Shown here piece by piece: positions 46,080-58,178 of a stretch of 64,000 nucleotides of DNA (position 1 is the stretch's first letter; the number at the start of each line of letters is the position of its first letter). Source of the stretch: Dipteris shenzhenensis. Lineage: Eukaryota > Polypodiophyta > Polypodiopsida > Gleicheniales. Location of the stretch: the NCBI GenBank assembly GCA_047967505.1, contig CM106541.1. One strand, written 5' to 3'. A model generated the notes under the pieces. That model had not been told where the DNA came from. It searched no databases and saw nothing but the letters and a program-made list of their open reading frames with translations. The translations under genes and the position numbers were made by a program.

Positions 46080-47312
46080 GATCTGCCTCTGTTCCAGTCA
46101 TCAGTGCCCAGTCAGCATTGCCACATCATCCTTGCCACGTGGCATTGCCTCACTTGTAGCCACACACAGTGCTCCACAGGCACTTCATGTGACACACAGC
46201 TGCCACATCACCACAGTGCTTCACTGGCACACCTCTTCCTAAGCACAGTGCCACATCATCATTGCATGTGACTCATAGTGCCACATCATCACTGCACATT
46301 TTTACTCTTTTTTGTCCCTCCAGCTAGATCGAGCCGTATCTCTTGATCCAAGAGGAATTTGAGGGTGCTACAAAAAGGTGAAACGATCGATTTTTCGTGC
46401 TCTATGCGCTCGTCACATCACGCGCACATTTCAGCACAAGTATCACTCACTTTTGAGCCTCGCCGACAAATCCACTTCCTACACGCACATCAGACATCGA
46501 CGCATCTGACCCAGCACATAAAAAGAACCAAAGAAAATAAATTATTTGCTGTTCTTTCATCAATCGACGGCTGGTATAGATCTCGATCAGAGTAGACTAG
46601 ATCGCCATAGAGGGGATGCTATGAATTTCCCAAAGTTGCCAATCTAAGCCATGCCCAAAATTTCGGACTAATACCTAACTTGAAGTCAGTCCCTATGCTC
46701 ACATTTCACATCATCACATTACTTGAAACCTAATGTTCATCAGTTCAGTGAGCAAACTTCGAAGTGTTCAAAAGCATTGTCGATTGATCAGTGGGCAGAT
46801 AGCACATGATTTGATTTCACGCACACAGATAGATTACAATAGACTAGATCGCCATGGAGGGGACGCTATGAATTTCCCAAAGTTGCCAATCTAAGCCATG
46901 CCCAAAATTTCGGCCTTGTACCTACTCGGAGTTAGTTCCTATGCTCACATACGGTTTCACATCATCACATTACCTGAAACCTGAAGTTCATCAGTTCAGT
47001 GAGCAGACTTCGGAGTGTTCAGAGACATTGTCAATTGATCAATGGGTAAATAGCACATGATTTGATTTCACACACACATGCTATCATTGTAAAGCCTATT
47101 CGACTATTTCACGACATTGTGCACATCATTTCAGCCTTGTAAAGCCTCTTGGCTATTCCCAGCATCATTTGCCACAAGCCTTGTAATTCAGATCGGATTA
47201 TATATTGCAGTTCTATCTTCATCGACAGTTTAGATTTCACTTGCTACAATCCGTGTTTTGCAATTGATTCATATAGTGATTGTCACGACACTTTGAGTAC
47301 ATTTCTTGCACC
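46080..47312 (+). repeat. 5' LTR-like and leader region of copia copy 2, with 247-bp tandem duplication
   Basis: Starts with several 'gccacatca(t/c)c' words (46120-46300), then 'gagccgtatctcttgatc' and a cataaaaag TATA-like word (about 46517). A 247-bp segment is present twice in tandem (46594-46840 and 46841 to about 47080), roughly 90% alike by eye. The homologous region at 15950-17060 has one unit only. No standard initiator-Met primer site was found; 'tggtatagatctcgatcagag' at 46572 is the nearest resemblance. Confidence 0.6.
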
Positions 47313-48160
47313 ATGTCTACGACTAGCAACCTCAATCTGGAGGCATCTGCTAAGCTAAACAACTCCAATTACGGCACATGAAAATACCGAATGGAGACCA
47401 TTCTTGTACATCAAGACAAATGAGAGTATGTCGATAAGTACCCATGCTTCTGATCAACGCAAAGATAAGTGCGCTAATACAACTCAATACCAACAAGACA
47501 TCAAAAGAAGCATGGGATATGTTCGCAGCTCTCTAGGAGTCCAAGAACACTTCTAGGATTCTCACATCAACCAAAGTTTCTGTAACAGCAGCGAAACCGA
47601 TCATGCTTATGTACTCCGGATCAAAGACTATAACAATCAACTCGTAGCAGCAGCAGGAGAGACTATGAACCCAACACTGAAAGAACTTCATTCAGTCTTA
47701 CTTGGACTCGAACTCAGGACTCAGGTCATTCATGCACGCAAAGGAATCAAGCATTCACAGCTTCAGATAGAAGCAGAGGCAGAGGCAGAGGCAGAGACAG
47801 AGGTAGATCATTCCGACAAAGTGGTCATCATCAGTAACAAAGTCATCAGCAAAGTCAGCATTAGCATCAGCATCATCCTCTGCAACATCAGAATCAGCAA
47901 AGCGAAAATCATTCAAATCGAGGAAGATTCCAAGGACGAGGAAATGCATCCACCAGCATGTCAAACATCCAGTACGACTACTGTGACAAGTTTGGACACT
48001 ATGAAAGAGATTGCCGCAAGAAGCAGTACGACCAAGGCGGTCAATCCAGTAGTAATCGAGGGAATTTCTGCGAAAGAGGAAATCATCGTGGTGGACATTC
48101 TAGTCACAGTCATTTTGTAAATGAACATGGAAATATGTTTCTTGCAAACGAGGAAATGTA
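47313..48160 (+). pseudogene. Ty1/copia gag, copy 2
   Basis: The start is the ATG at 47313, followed by 'TSNLNLEASAKLNNSNYGT', the usual copia gag N-terminus, then a TGA at 47379-47381 where Trp is expected. The capsid part runs to about 47750 in shifted frames ('MNPTLKELHSVLLGLELRTQ'). A frameshift precedes an Arg-Gly repeat (RGRGRGRDRGR, about 47775-47810), and the zinc knuckle is 'YDYCDKFGHYERDC' (about 47967-48015), with its first Cys replaced by Tyr. Ends at TAG 48159. Confidence 0.75.
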
Positions 48161-48169
48161 GAAGACTGA

Positions 48170-51153
48170 CACAGTGTACCTAGACACTGATTGCAATCCA
48201 AAAGATGATTTCAGCTATCAAGTCGACCAAGCAGATCAAGATCCTTGGTACATCGACAACAGTGCATCATCTCACATGACAAAGCATCAAAAATGGTTCA
48301 CAGAGTTGAAACCATTAGAAGGTTAGAAAAATGTCATCTACATAGCAGATAATACACCAAATCTAGTTCAAGGAATAGACATTATCCCCATGAACAATTT
48401 CACTGGTATGAAAGGATTGGTGAAAGATCTACTCTACGTTCCGAAGCTCAACAAGAACCTCTTGTCAGTAGGTCAAATGACGGAACACAACTACCGAGTC
48501 ATCTTCGACGGAGATAAATGCACTATCAAAGACAAATCCAAAAGATTTCAGCTAGTAGGAAGGACGCTTATACAGAATGCTAGCTACAGTACCAGATTTA
48601 CATGCCATGTTAGCTCAACCGCAACAGATGCCACTATCTGCAAAATGGCACAAGAGATATAGTCATGTTAATTTCAAGAGCTTGCTAGACCTCAGGAATC
48701 AGAATATGGCAATCGGGATTTCAAAGCTACAGTTTCTTGGAAAAGTTTGTGAAGCATGCTGCTTTGGCAAACAACTTTGGCATAAGCACCTCTCGAGTAC
48801 GAGGTATTCTTGATTTGATTCACACAGATGTATGAAGTTATGCCCAGACCCGCAGCATCAATGGTTCACTTTACTACTTGACTTTCATCAATGACTACAA
48901 TAGATATTACTGGGTCTACTTTCTGAAAGAGAAATCTGAAGTCTTTTCCAAATTTCAAGAATTCAAAGCCATGGTAGAAAATCAGATAGGCAGAAAGATC
49001 AAAGTCATGAGATCAGATAGAGAAGGTGAATACATGTCTTTAGCATTCATAAACTTTTGCAAAAGTCACAGCATTTGAAGGCAATTCACTTGTGCAGATA
49101 CTCCTCAGCAAAATGCAAGAGCTGAAAGGAAGAACAGTGCTAGAGCAATGCTTAGTGAGAAGCATCTTCCGAATCAGTATTGGGCAGAAGCAATAGCCAC
49201 TGCAAACTATTTGCTTAATCGGCTTCCTACCGAACCGATTCAGGATATGACACCTTATGAAGCATTCACTGGACATAAGCCACACATTGGGCATCTCCAC
49301 ATATTTGGTTGCATAGCATATGCCCACATACATGATGATCATCGCAAAAAATTAGATGCGAAGTCACGCAAATGCATCATGGTTGGCTATAGTGAAGAAA
49401 GCAAAGCAAACAAGTTGTATGATCCTATCAACCGCAAGGTCATTATCTCCAGAGATGTAATCTTTGATGAGGAATCAGATTGGAAAACCTCAAACACACA
49501 GGAGATAGACGCACCGATTTCGACTAGGGAAAGCAGACCTCCAGCCAGATTGACATATGCTCAGAAAGGCAAAGCAATTCAAGTTGAAACTACCAACTAT
49601 GCTCTTATGACTACCATCATGGCTACAGAAGAGCCAGTGTACTTCGAAAACGCAGTAGACAAGCTAGAATGGCAAACTGCTATGAATGAAGAAATGGATG
49701 CTTTGTATAAGAATAATACTTGAGAATTATGTAACCTTCCACCAGGAAAGAAGGCCATAGCAAACAAATGGGTATACAAAGTGAAGTACAATCCAGATGA
49801 AAGTATTCAAAGATACAAAGCGAGACTAGTTGTAAAAGGATTTGCACAACAATATGGTTAGGACTATGATGAGACTTATGCTCCAGTAGCAAAGATGGAT
49901 TCCATATGATTCTTGATATCACTAGCGACACTCATCAGCAGATGGAATGTGTACCAGCTCAATGTCAAGAATGCATTTCTCAATCGTTATCTAGACAAGG
50001 GAGTCTATATGCAACAACCAGCAAGTTATGTTGAACTAGGAAAGGAGAATCAGGTTTGCCATCTTAAGAAAAGTCTCTACGGCTTAAAGCAAGCACCCAG
50101 AAGTTAGTACCGCAGAATCGACAAGTTTTTTGATGATCTAGGATACATGAAGTCCAATGCAAATCATACACTCTACTACAAAGTTCAAGGGGAAGACATT
50201 ACTATTGCACTTTTGTACGTAGATGATCTGATTGTGACAGGAAGCAAGGATAGCTTCATCAAAAAGTTGAAACAAGACTTATCTGCACAGTTCGACATGA
50301 AAGATCTTGGACTTATGCACTATTGTCTTGGTATTGAGTTCTGGAGAGATTCAGATAGCATCTTTATGAGTCAACTCAAGTATGTTAACAGTCTCCTAAA
50401 GAAGTTTCATATGGCAGATTGTAAGATTGCAGCCACTCCCATGGAGCAGAGTTTGAAACTTACTAAAGATTCAAAAAAGCCTACAGTCAATGACAGATAC
50501 TACAGGTAGCTCATCGGATCTCTTATATATCTGACTATCACATGGCCAGATATCTGTTATGCAGTAAGTTCACTAGCATAATATATGGCAAATCCAAAAC
50601 AATCTCACTGGAATGCAACTAAAAGAGTCTTGAGATACATCAGAGGTACAAGACAGTTTGGAATAGAATACAGAGGAAGTCATCCATGGTTGCATGGATA
50701 CTATGACAGTGACTATGCCGGAGATCATGAGACCAAGAGATCCACACAGGGATATGCATTTTCCTTAGTCAAGGTGCTATATCATGGTTGTCAAACAAAC
50801 AACCAATTGTTTCTTTGTCTTCGACTGAAGTAGAATATAGGGCTTTCACTACATGTGCATGTGAGGCTATATGGCTCAGAAGACTATTGTCAGAAACATA
50901 TTACTTTGATGAATCAATGCCAACAACAATATACTGTGATAACCAATCGGCTCAAGCATTGGCCAAGAATCCAGTATATCACTCCAAGACAAAGCACATT
51001 GATGTCAGAGAGTACTTCATCAGAGAAAGAGTGTTACTTGGTGACATCACATTGCAGCATTGTGATAGCAAAGAGAATGTTGCAGACATCTTTACCAAAC
51101 CACTTGGTAAAGAGCTTTTCGAGAAACACCAACTAGCTCTTGATTTGACGTAG
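48170..51153 (+). pseudogene. Ty1/copia pol (PR-INT-RT-RNase H), copy 2
   Basis: Order PR-INT-RT-RH proves Ty1/copia. Protease 'WYIDNSASSHMT' (about 48246-48281; the usual D-S-G is D-N-S). Pre-integrase 'FLGKVCEACCFGK' (about 48730-48770). Integrase core 'DYNRYYWVYFLKEKSEVF' and 'RSDREGEY' (about 49012-49035), then 'TPQQNARAERKN' (about 49100-49135) and 'CIMVGYSEESKANKLYD' (about 49375-49425). RT 'QVCHLKKSLYGLKQAP' (about 50053-50100) and catalytic YVDDLIVTGS (about 50216-50245). RNase H 'GYYDSDYAGDHETKRSTQG' (about 50697-50753), frameshift near 50762, C-terminus 'NVADIFTKPLGKELFEKH'. Few frameshifts but about nine stops, mostly Trp, Gln or Arg positions. The least decayed element here. Confidence 0.9.
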
Positions 51154-51180
51154 AGGAAGGACATTCCCGTTAAAGGGGTG

Positions 51181-51526
51181 TGATGGAATGTAATGCTCAA
51201 TCCTTTTTCAATTCCACAGAATAACCATCTGAGGGAAGGCCTACTTCATGATGTTGATCTTGAGAAAGGTGTTGAGAGATCACGCTCAACATCATGTGAT
51301 CATATGTGCATAGCACCATCATGTGATTGTATGTGCATAGCACTAACCTAATAGAGCGCTATAAAGGAAAGGGTTAGATGTCCTAACCCTAATCCTAAAT
51401 GGGTTTGCATATATTCTACATTTTCAACTAAATCTGGTATATAGTTAGTCATTTGTGGTGTGCTCTCTAGCTGTGCCCTCTCTTCTCATCTCCACTCTTC
51501 TCCTCTCCTCTCTTCATATTTTGTCA
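51181..51526 (+). repeat. 3' LTR of copia copy 2
   Basis: A polypurine tract (aaaggggtg, 51172-51180) is followed by TGATGGAATG. A TATA-like ctataaagga lies at about 51361. The right end is uncertain (tgtca near 51526 is one choice). It does not resemble the 5' region of the same element at 46080-47312. Confidence 0.55.
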
Positions 51527-51539
51527 TCATGCACATATC

Positions 51540-52570
51540 TAGGCGTTCTCTTCTCTAGCCCAATTTTCAAGATGCGACTGGCAATGCAGGCCCGACTGAG
51601 CAGAGGATATGACGCACTTACCAGACTAGAGCAACAGTGCCTCCCCTCCCACTTCCAAGATCCCCAGACCAAGTCTTTTCTTTTTGATTCCTTGGCCCAG
51701 CCAATGAGTATCTATGGCAGCCCTTGTTGGGGGCTTGATTAATTAGAAATAGATTGGACTGGGATAGAGCGACTCCAGGTTCTCTTGCTGTTCATGGATG
51801 ATCCGCAACAAGCCATCGGTCCCACATTAGCTAAGTTCATTGCATCTCCATTGCAACTTGATGCGGCATTTCAAGTACCTTTAGCAAGTCAAGGACAATG
51901 GCTCTTGCACCTCAAGACAACGTAGACTACCGTGGTTGGCCCTATCTTCCTGCATGATCTTAGCAGTTGGGAGTAATTAGAGATGCTATGCATATACATG
52001 CAGGCGGTTAAAGAGCTAGGGCTCCACATGGATTGATTACACCATTGCATTGAGGCTCCATCAGTCCCTCTCACATACCACGAGGTCAACCAGGTCATTC
52101 GGGAGGACATCCTTCAGCTGCACACATTCAGGACCTGGTAGGCTGGTTGGCACCCAGCAAGCTTCCAATGAAGCTCAACTTCTACAAGGACCACTGTTTA
52201 CGGATTCAGATGGCCTTCATTGATTCACAAGGATATACTCCGATCCACCTCCCACTTTCATTGAGGATATTGAGCAGACAGACATCGCACTGACTCCGCA
52301 TTGATAGTGCACGGGATGAGGGCGTACCTCGGGAGAGCAACATATGCACACATTGTGGTTGCCATGAGAGCGAGTCAGAGCATTTCACCTTTTGGTGCCC
52401 TATGTACTGTGAGATTCGAGGTTGTAGTCGCTATCACTGTCTATGTGCTTCATCACACCAACAACGCATTGAGAGTGGGCGCACCAAGGGCATACCTAGG
52501 GAGGGCCACATCTGCACTTAATGATAAACAGAAGATTGAGTTAGATGAGCATTTCGTCGTAATTGCATGA
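51540..52570 (+). pseudogene. LINE 3' part, copy A
   Basis: Begins 'YLGVLFSSPIFKMRLAMQAR', then 'RGYDALTRLEQQCLPSHFQD' and 'MSIYGSPCWG' (51600-51740). This is the post-RT region of a LINE, similar to copy B at about 55520-55720. It ends with a zinc-binding tail ('ICTHCGCHESESEHFTFWC', about 52345-52400). Stops throughout. 5'-truncated: no RT catalytic motif remains. Confidence 0.65.
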
Positions 52571-52979
52571 AATAGTAAAGAGTAGATGCACAGACGAAAG
52601 CAAAGCTCGTATTCAATTCATTGTAATGAGAACAACATCTCGAATGGTTAGCATACAAACTCACAATACCAAGCCATATAGAGAGGTAGGACAGATGTCG
52701 CCACCACCAGTAGCCTGACCATTATGACGAAATCAGATGAGAAGAAGCCTCCATTACGACGAAATCAGATGAGAAGAAGCCTCCATTAATGTCGGGTTCC
52801 CGAGCGCGAAAACGCTAGCCTTCATGAGAGGAGAGAGGGGAATTGCGCCAAATCACAACAAAGATCAGCGCCTCAACTTCTTCCATGCATTCCATGCAAG
52901 CGTGCCACATGGCAATAGTTCTACCAACCCCCCTTAAACCTAACCAGACACTCTAAACTAACCCAACTGGCCTCCAACA
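52571..52979 (-). repeat. Candidate LTR on the minus strand, with 32-bp duplication
   Basis: The minus strand reads a polypurine tract (TTTGAGGGGGG) and then TGTTGGAGGCC at 52979, similar in its first bases to the LTR edge at 8460. A 32-bp unit beginning attatgacgaaatcag occurs at 52721-52752 and 52753-52784. The left edge is uncertain. It separates LINE copies A and B. Confidence 0.45.
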
Positions 52980-53289
52980 CCCCCCTCAAACTGCGAGTGG
53001 GCAAATTTCAAGAGTGATTGTATACTCTCAACAAATGTACAAGGTCCAATACAAAGAACCTTGCATGCAAGCGATAGAAAACTCGAACAGTTATACCAAA
53101 TAACAACTCACAAACCCAAGTGAGTGCTTTCAAAGACATACTGCCCTAAGAAAATCACAGCCATCTCAAACTATCGGATGACAAAAAACGACCACAACCG
53201 AACGACAAAGTAAATGACCTCAACCCTACCGGGTATTGTTGTCTTTATTACAAAGTTCTTATTTGACCACCCGAGTCCTTTGTACTTCC

Positions 53290-56200
53290 TAGAAAGCATA
53301 TGCATCATAGTCGACACCGTAGGCTTCACATAGTCTTGCAATATCTTCACAAACTTTTGCTGCATGTGCCGATTCCTTCGCTTCAGTTGCCTCTCTGTTC
53401 TTTTGCTTCGTGTCTTCGAGTTCAGCTACCAGATATATGCCCAATTTTCATTGCAGTATGTTACTTTCCCCCAAACACATCATCTTATGCACGAGAAGTC
53501 ACCATTGACGGGCACAACCCATATGAGACTATTCATGATGACATCATAGAGCTTTCTAGACAGGGGGACACTCCTTGGTGACTTCAATGCATGTTCTAGG
53601 AATAGACAGGTTGAACTACTAGATTTCGACGAGGATTTCATCATAGTACCGGAGATGGATGTAGCAGAGCTAGGGATCGTGAGGTAGTCGGCAAATGTAG
53701 ATGCACTAGTGACAGCATATGAGAGGCATCTACTCAAGTTGGGGGCTATCCATGACTTGATCATATATAGCGGTCTTCAAAGATGGCTATCATCTGGTGG
53801 GCTCACTTGTTTCTCACAGGGCGGGGGGAGAAGTACAGTGGACTACCTATTGGGTCCACTTACCTTTGCCCCACAGATGCGCGATTTTATTGTGCCTCCA
53901 CCTCCGACGACTCATACCTTGCCTTTTATATATCAGCCACCATTCCAGTCATGAGGAGGGCCCCTCCACCACCCACTCACGTTCAGATCCATTTTGACCA
54001 TGCTCTTGATCCCACGTACATGAGCCACCTAGCCTCTGAGCTCCCAGTCTTACGTGGAGAGGGTATGGACCTCGCACATGCATTAGATACCCTCGTCTCA
54101 GTGATACAGGATGTTGCCACCAGATCCTTTCCCACGACTCGATATGCATGTGTCCCTGATGGGAAGATGCCCCAAAACGCCTAGTTTCAGAATGAGTGCA
54201 GAGAGATGAGCTCACCTCACACGTGAGCAAGCACTAGGACATTTGACTTCACTAGAGGCACATCGGATCTCACACCGAGTGACATGGCGTAAGAAGCGGG
54301 CTTTCCTCATGCACAGGATGGATGAGGTGATCGGATCCTTTCGCGGAGGAGATCCTACTAGGGGGCTCTTGTCGAAGGGGAAGTCGCCCATTCCCATCAT
54401 AGATCCAGCAGTCTGGCATACATATGCATGCTCTCTCTATGATGTCCTGGGTCAGGCACTACCTCAGATGTCCTCTATGCCCAGATCCATTACATGTCAC
54501 TTGTTTACTGCACAGAATGCACGGGCTGCCCTTCTCCGGCTTCATAACCGGAGATCACCAGATCATGAGGGGCTATGCACTAAGCACATTGCACATGGAC
54601 AAGAGGTCTTGACCCTGATCCTAGCACAGTTGTTCAACCATGCTGTATGCCATTGCTTCCCACCTATCTGGAGTACCACCACCATAGGACCGATACACAA
54701 GGCAAGTGATCCCATGGACATTGGGAGCTACTGCACTCTTATGATTGGCCACACCCTGGCTAAGATATATGGGTTGGTACTAGAGAGGGAGATCAACGGC
54801 CACACAAAAGGTCACAGGCAACGGGCTCTTGGACTCTTGGGCAAGCAGGTTTTCGGAGGCAGCACTCTACCCTCGACCACATTTCCACCTTGAGGACTAT
54901 CATTGAGGAGGCAAAGTCGAGGCATCAAAAAGTCTACACATGCTTCGTAGAGTTTCTTAAGGCATTTGATACTATCCCACGCTCTCGCTTGATCAGGAGG
55001 CTAGCTCCAGAGACCATGATCTGGGGGTCCTTGAGTCTATATGAGCCTGTTTGAGGGAGGGTACGTGCCCCAGGAGGTCTATCAGACTGGGTTGAGAGTA
55101 CTAAACAAGGATACCCCCCCTCTCACTGACTCTCTTCGTTATGAGATCACTTCCTTTGTAGATCGCCTAGGTGGAGAGGGTTCACTTCTAGCTGAACTGA
55201 TGGGTTGTGCATAGATGACATAGTCCTCATATCATCCTCCACAGAGGGATTGCAGAAACATCTAGAGGCCCCAGGAGGGTAGGTGGAGAGGGTTCACTTT
55301 TGGCTGACCTGATGGTGCAAATACTGTTGTGCGTAGATGACATAGTCCTCATATCATCCTCAGCAGAGGGATTCCAGAAACATCTAGAGGCTCTGGAGAT
55401 GTTCTGTAGAGAGAGCCTTGACAGTTAACCTTGGGAAGACCAAGGTTATGATCTTCAACACCTCGCGAGAGCAATGTCTCATCACCATAGCTTCACATAC
55501 CGAGATGAACCAGTGAGGATAGTACATTCCTACACATACTTAGGGACAGTGTTCACCAGATGACCCATGCAGGTACGGCACGACTCACACGAGGACGGGG
55601 TGCCTTGGCTCGACTAGAGAGTCAGTGCTTTCAAGCACACTTCTAGGACCCTCCGATGAAGGTTGGCTTTTTGACATGCTGGTGAGACCGACTGCCATGT
55701 ATGCAACACCTTTCTGGGAGAGTGATATTCAGCGACAAAGAGATTTGAGAGGCTAAAGGTGATTATGGGGTCCAGCATGAATTGGAGCAAGCCCTCGGTC
55801 CACCATTAGATTATATAAGTAGAGTTCGCCAACCCCGCTCCAGGTTGATGCCATCTTTCAAACAGTGACTTTCCTCCACAGAGTCTGGACCTTACCCCAG
55901 TGGAGGTTACCGAGGCTAGCATTGGAGTCTTCCAGGCCACTCGCAGAGAGCGGTGTTGATACATCATGGCACGCATGGGTATCCACATGGTTTGGTAGTC
56001 ACATCATTCATATGGACAAACTTCCCCCCTTTCAGTACAGCATAGATGCACCACCCAAGATGATCCCACGAGATGAGATCAACCGTATCATACAGTTGGA
56101 CCTCCTCCAGCTCCACACATCTAGGGCTTGGGGGGAAGAGGAGTTCCCCCCAAGCTCCAGTTCTACCACGATCACTTCTTGAGGGTCTCAGAGAATGGTC

Positions 56201-56620
56201 TCGTCATCAAACCTTAGTACCTCGAGGACAAGAGAGTCTCACATGCATTGAGGATCGCCATCGGTCAGTTGCTAGTCTCATCAAATCAGTTGAGGATTGA
56301 GGCAGGGAGAGTTGTAGGCATACCCAGAGAGCAGAGGATCTGCACACTATGTTGAATGGAGGAGGTCGAGATAGAGGAGCATTTTTTGTGTGTCTACCCT
56401 GTCTACTATGAGATCCAAGGGCGATATCACTCCCTCTTTCACGAGGGGCATGTCTTCATTTTCTGGATCAGATTTGTGTTGCGCTCTATCTGATTGAGAT
56501 GCGACGACAAAGAGATTTACTAATCCGAAAGACTAGAGAGAAGCAGGATCAATGCCACAGGTCAAAAAGATCGACAAAACACAGACACTTCTTACATATT
56601 TCTATGCATCTAAGTCAGTT
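53290..56620 (+). pseudogene. LINE ORF2, copy B (endonuclease, RT, zinc tail), decayed
   Basis: Endonuclease remnants: 'IAVCYFPPNTSSYAREVTID' (about 53450-53510) and 'LLGDFNA' (about 53574-53594). RT region: 'FVEFLKAFDTIPRSRLIRRL' (about 54945-55005), the catalytic 'CVDDIVLISSSAEGFQKHLE' (about 55330-55390) and 'YTYLGTVFT' (about 55530-55560). Zinc tail 'RICTLCWMEEVEIEEHFLC' (about 56337-56395). Order EN-RT-zinc tail as in full plant LINEs. A 112-bp tandem duplication (55169 and 55281) repeats the catalytic region; the first unit reads with a stop. Many stops and shifts. Confidence 0.75.
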
Positions 56621-57142
56621 GTGCCGGCGAGGCTGAGGGAGAGGAGCTTGATGAGATGAGAGCATCATGGATTAGCAGTGGGAGAGACACACAGTCCACA
56701 TGCGACACAAGAGGGACCAGAGCACACACGATCGAGGTCCGCTCTATCTCATCACTCATTAGAGGTGACCACCAGAGACGAGGCGTCACCCTTGATGTAG
56801 CCCATTGGATACAGAGATCGAGGAGACCACGCCCTCCACCGCGTCGAGAGACAACTCAACAAACATAGATACGAGAGCTCCTCACATCTCATCAAAGAGC
56901 CACCAAGTTACCTAGATATATGGAACCTGAGCATGTAATAGGAGCGTTAGCTCTGAGTACTTGATACTCTTCTGATATTTTGCTACTCTATTATTTTGTT
57001 CACTAGCTTAGCACTTTAGCTTTCAGCAAGGGCCTTAGTGAGCCCTTTGCTTCAGCCCTTAGTGGCTTGTATGAGTTACCTTTTGGTCTAGCATTTTGTC
57101 TCATAGGTCCACGAGGCCTCCCGCAAACGTTAATACATCTGT
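56621..57142. other. No gene seen between LINE copies
   Basis: Probably the 3' untranslated region of LINE copy B. It ends with a short (TG)n at about 57140. Confidence 0.4.
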
Positions 57143-57676
57143 GTGTGTGTGACTTGGGGAGGGGACCAAGAGTTTCCTACCAAGATCCAGTTTTACCGGG
57201 ATCACTTCCTGAGGGTATCAGATGACGGATTGATCATAAGGCCTCAATATCTGGAGGACAGGCGAGTTACCCATGCACTGAGGATTGCCATAGGACAGAT
57301 GCGAGTCTTGTCACACCAATTGAGGATCGAGGCAGGGAGCGCTGCAAGCACACCTAAAGAGGAACGGATTTGCAAGTTATGCACGCTGGTAGTAGAGGAG
57401 ACAGAGGAGCACTTTCTATGCATCTTCCCAGCTTATTATGAGATCCGAGGACTCTCCCACCGCTTCTACCAGGAGGGGTGCAGATTTGGACCACTCTCCC
57501 GATTGATCCACTTCCATGATCAGGTGTGTGTTGGCCTCTTTCTGGTGGAGATGGGACGGCTCAGGGAGACTTTGCTACACCAAATCAGACAGCAGGAGGA
57601 GATAGCACCACGGGACACTGACCGCACAGAGAGACACGCCACTGATTTGAGTCAGCTCCAAGACACATTGGAGTAG
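57143..57676 (+). pseudogene. LINE zinc-tail domain, copy C
   Basis: One intact 177-codon frame reading 'TKIQFYRDHFLRVSDDGLII', 'LEDRRVTHALRIAIGQM', 'ERICKLCTLVVEETEEHFLC' and 'YYEIRGLSHRFYQEG'. It matches the zinc tail of copy B (about 56150-56420) closely and of copy A more distantly. The frame has no stop over its length, unlike copies A and B. No RT precedes it: the element is 5'-truncated. It could be an insertion younger than B, or a segment duplicated from a related copy. Confidence 0.65.
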
Positions 57677-57689
57677 AGGATGAAGAGAT

Positions 57690-58178
57690 AGCTGACACGA
57701 GGGCAGAATAGGGAGCCACAGTGTTACACACTGACTACTAACTACAAACAGATCACGGGAGAAGCACCACTATCGTTCCACCCAGTCAACCTTGCTGAAA
57801 AACGAGAAAGAGCCAACAGAGAATTCGAAAACAAAAACGTACATGAGAGCTCATTCTCTTCTCTCTCTAGCTTCAACAAGCCCCATCTCCCTAGATGGAT
57901 CTAAATGCCACATGTCATCATCATAGGGCCTTCCTAATACAACATTTCACCCCTCTCTTGGGATGCTTTAATATCCTTTGCCCCTAGGCACATTCCTTGC
58001 ATTAGGCCCTTAGCCTTAGATCCACCTAGTCTGGTGCTATCAACCCTCACCTAGGACCTTGACATTAATTCCCTCCCGATCATTTACATGTGCGCAAACA
58101 AATAATTACAAACATAGATCCTTTAAGGGAAATGTCGACTGATTCTTCCGAGGTCATGCTACCTCGGCTAGAGCATAA
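57690..58178 (-). repeat. 3' LTR region of the chromovirus-type element
   Basis: The minus strand reads a polypurine tract (AAAGAGGGAAGGAA) and then TGTTATGCTC at 58178, a normal 3' LTR start. The other end should match the LTR edge at 63833 (TGATTCG on plus), but no such word was found left of 58178. The LTR is probably truncated. Confidence 0.5.

Noticed and set aside
47755-47964. Glu-Ala and Leu-Cys repeat frames
   Set aside because: Out-of-frame and antisense readings of the Arg-Gly repeat in copia gag.
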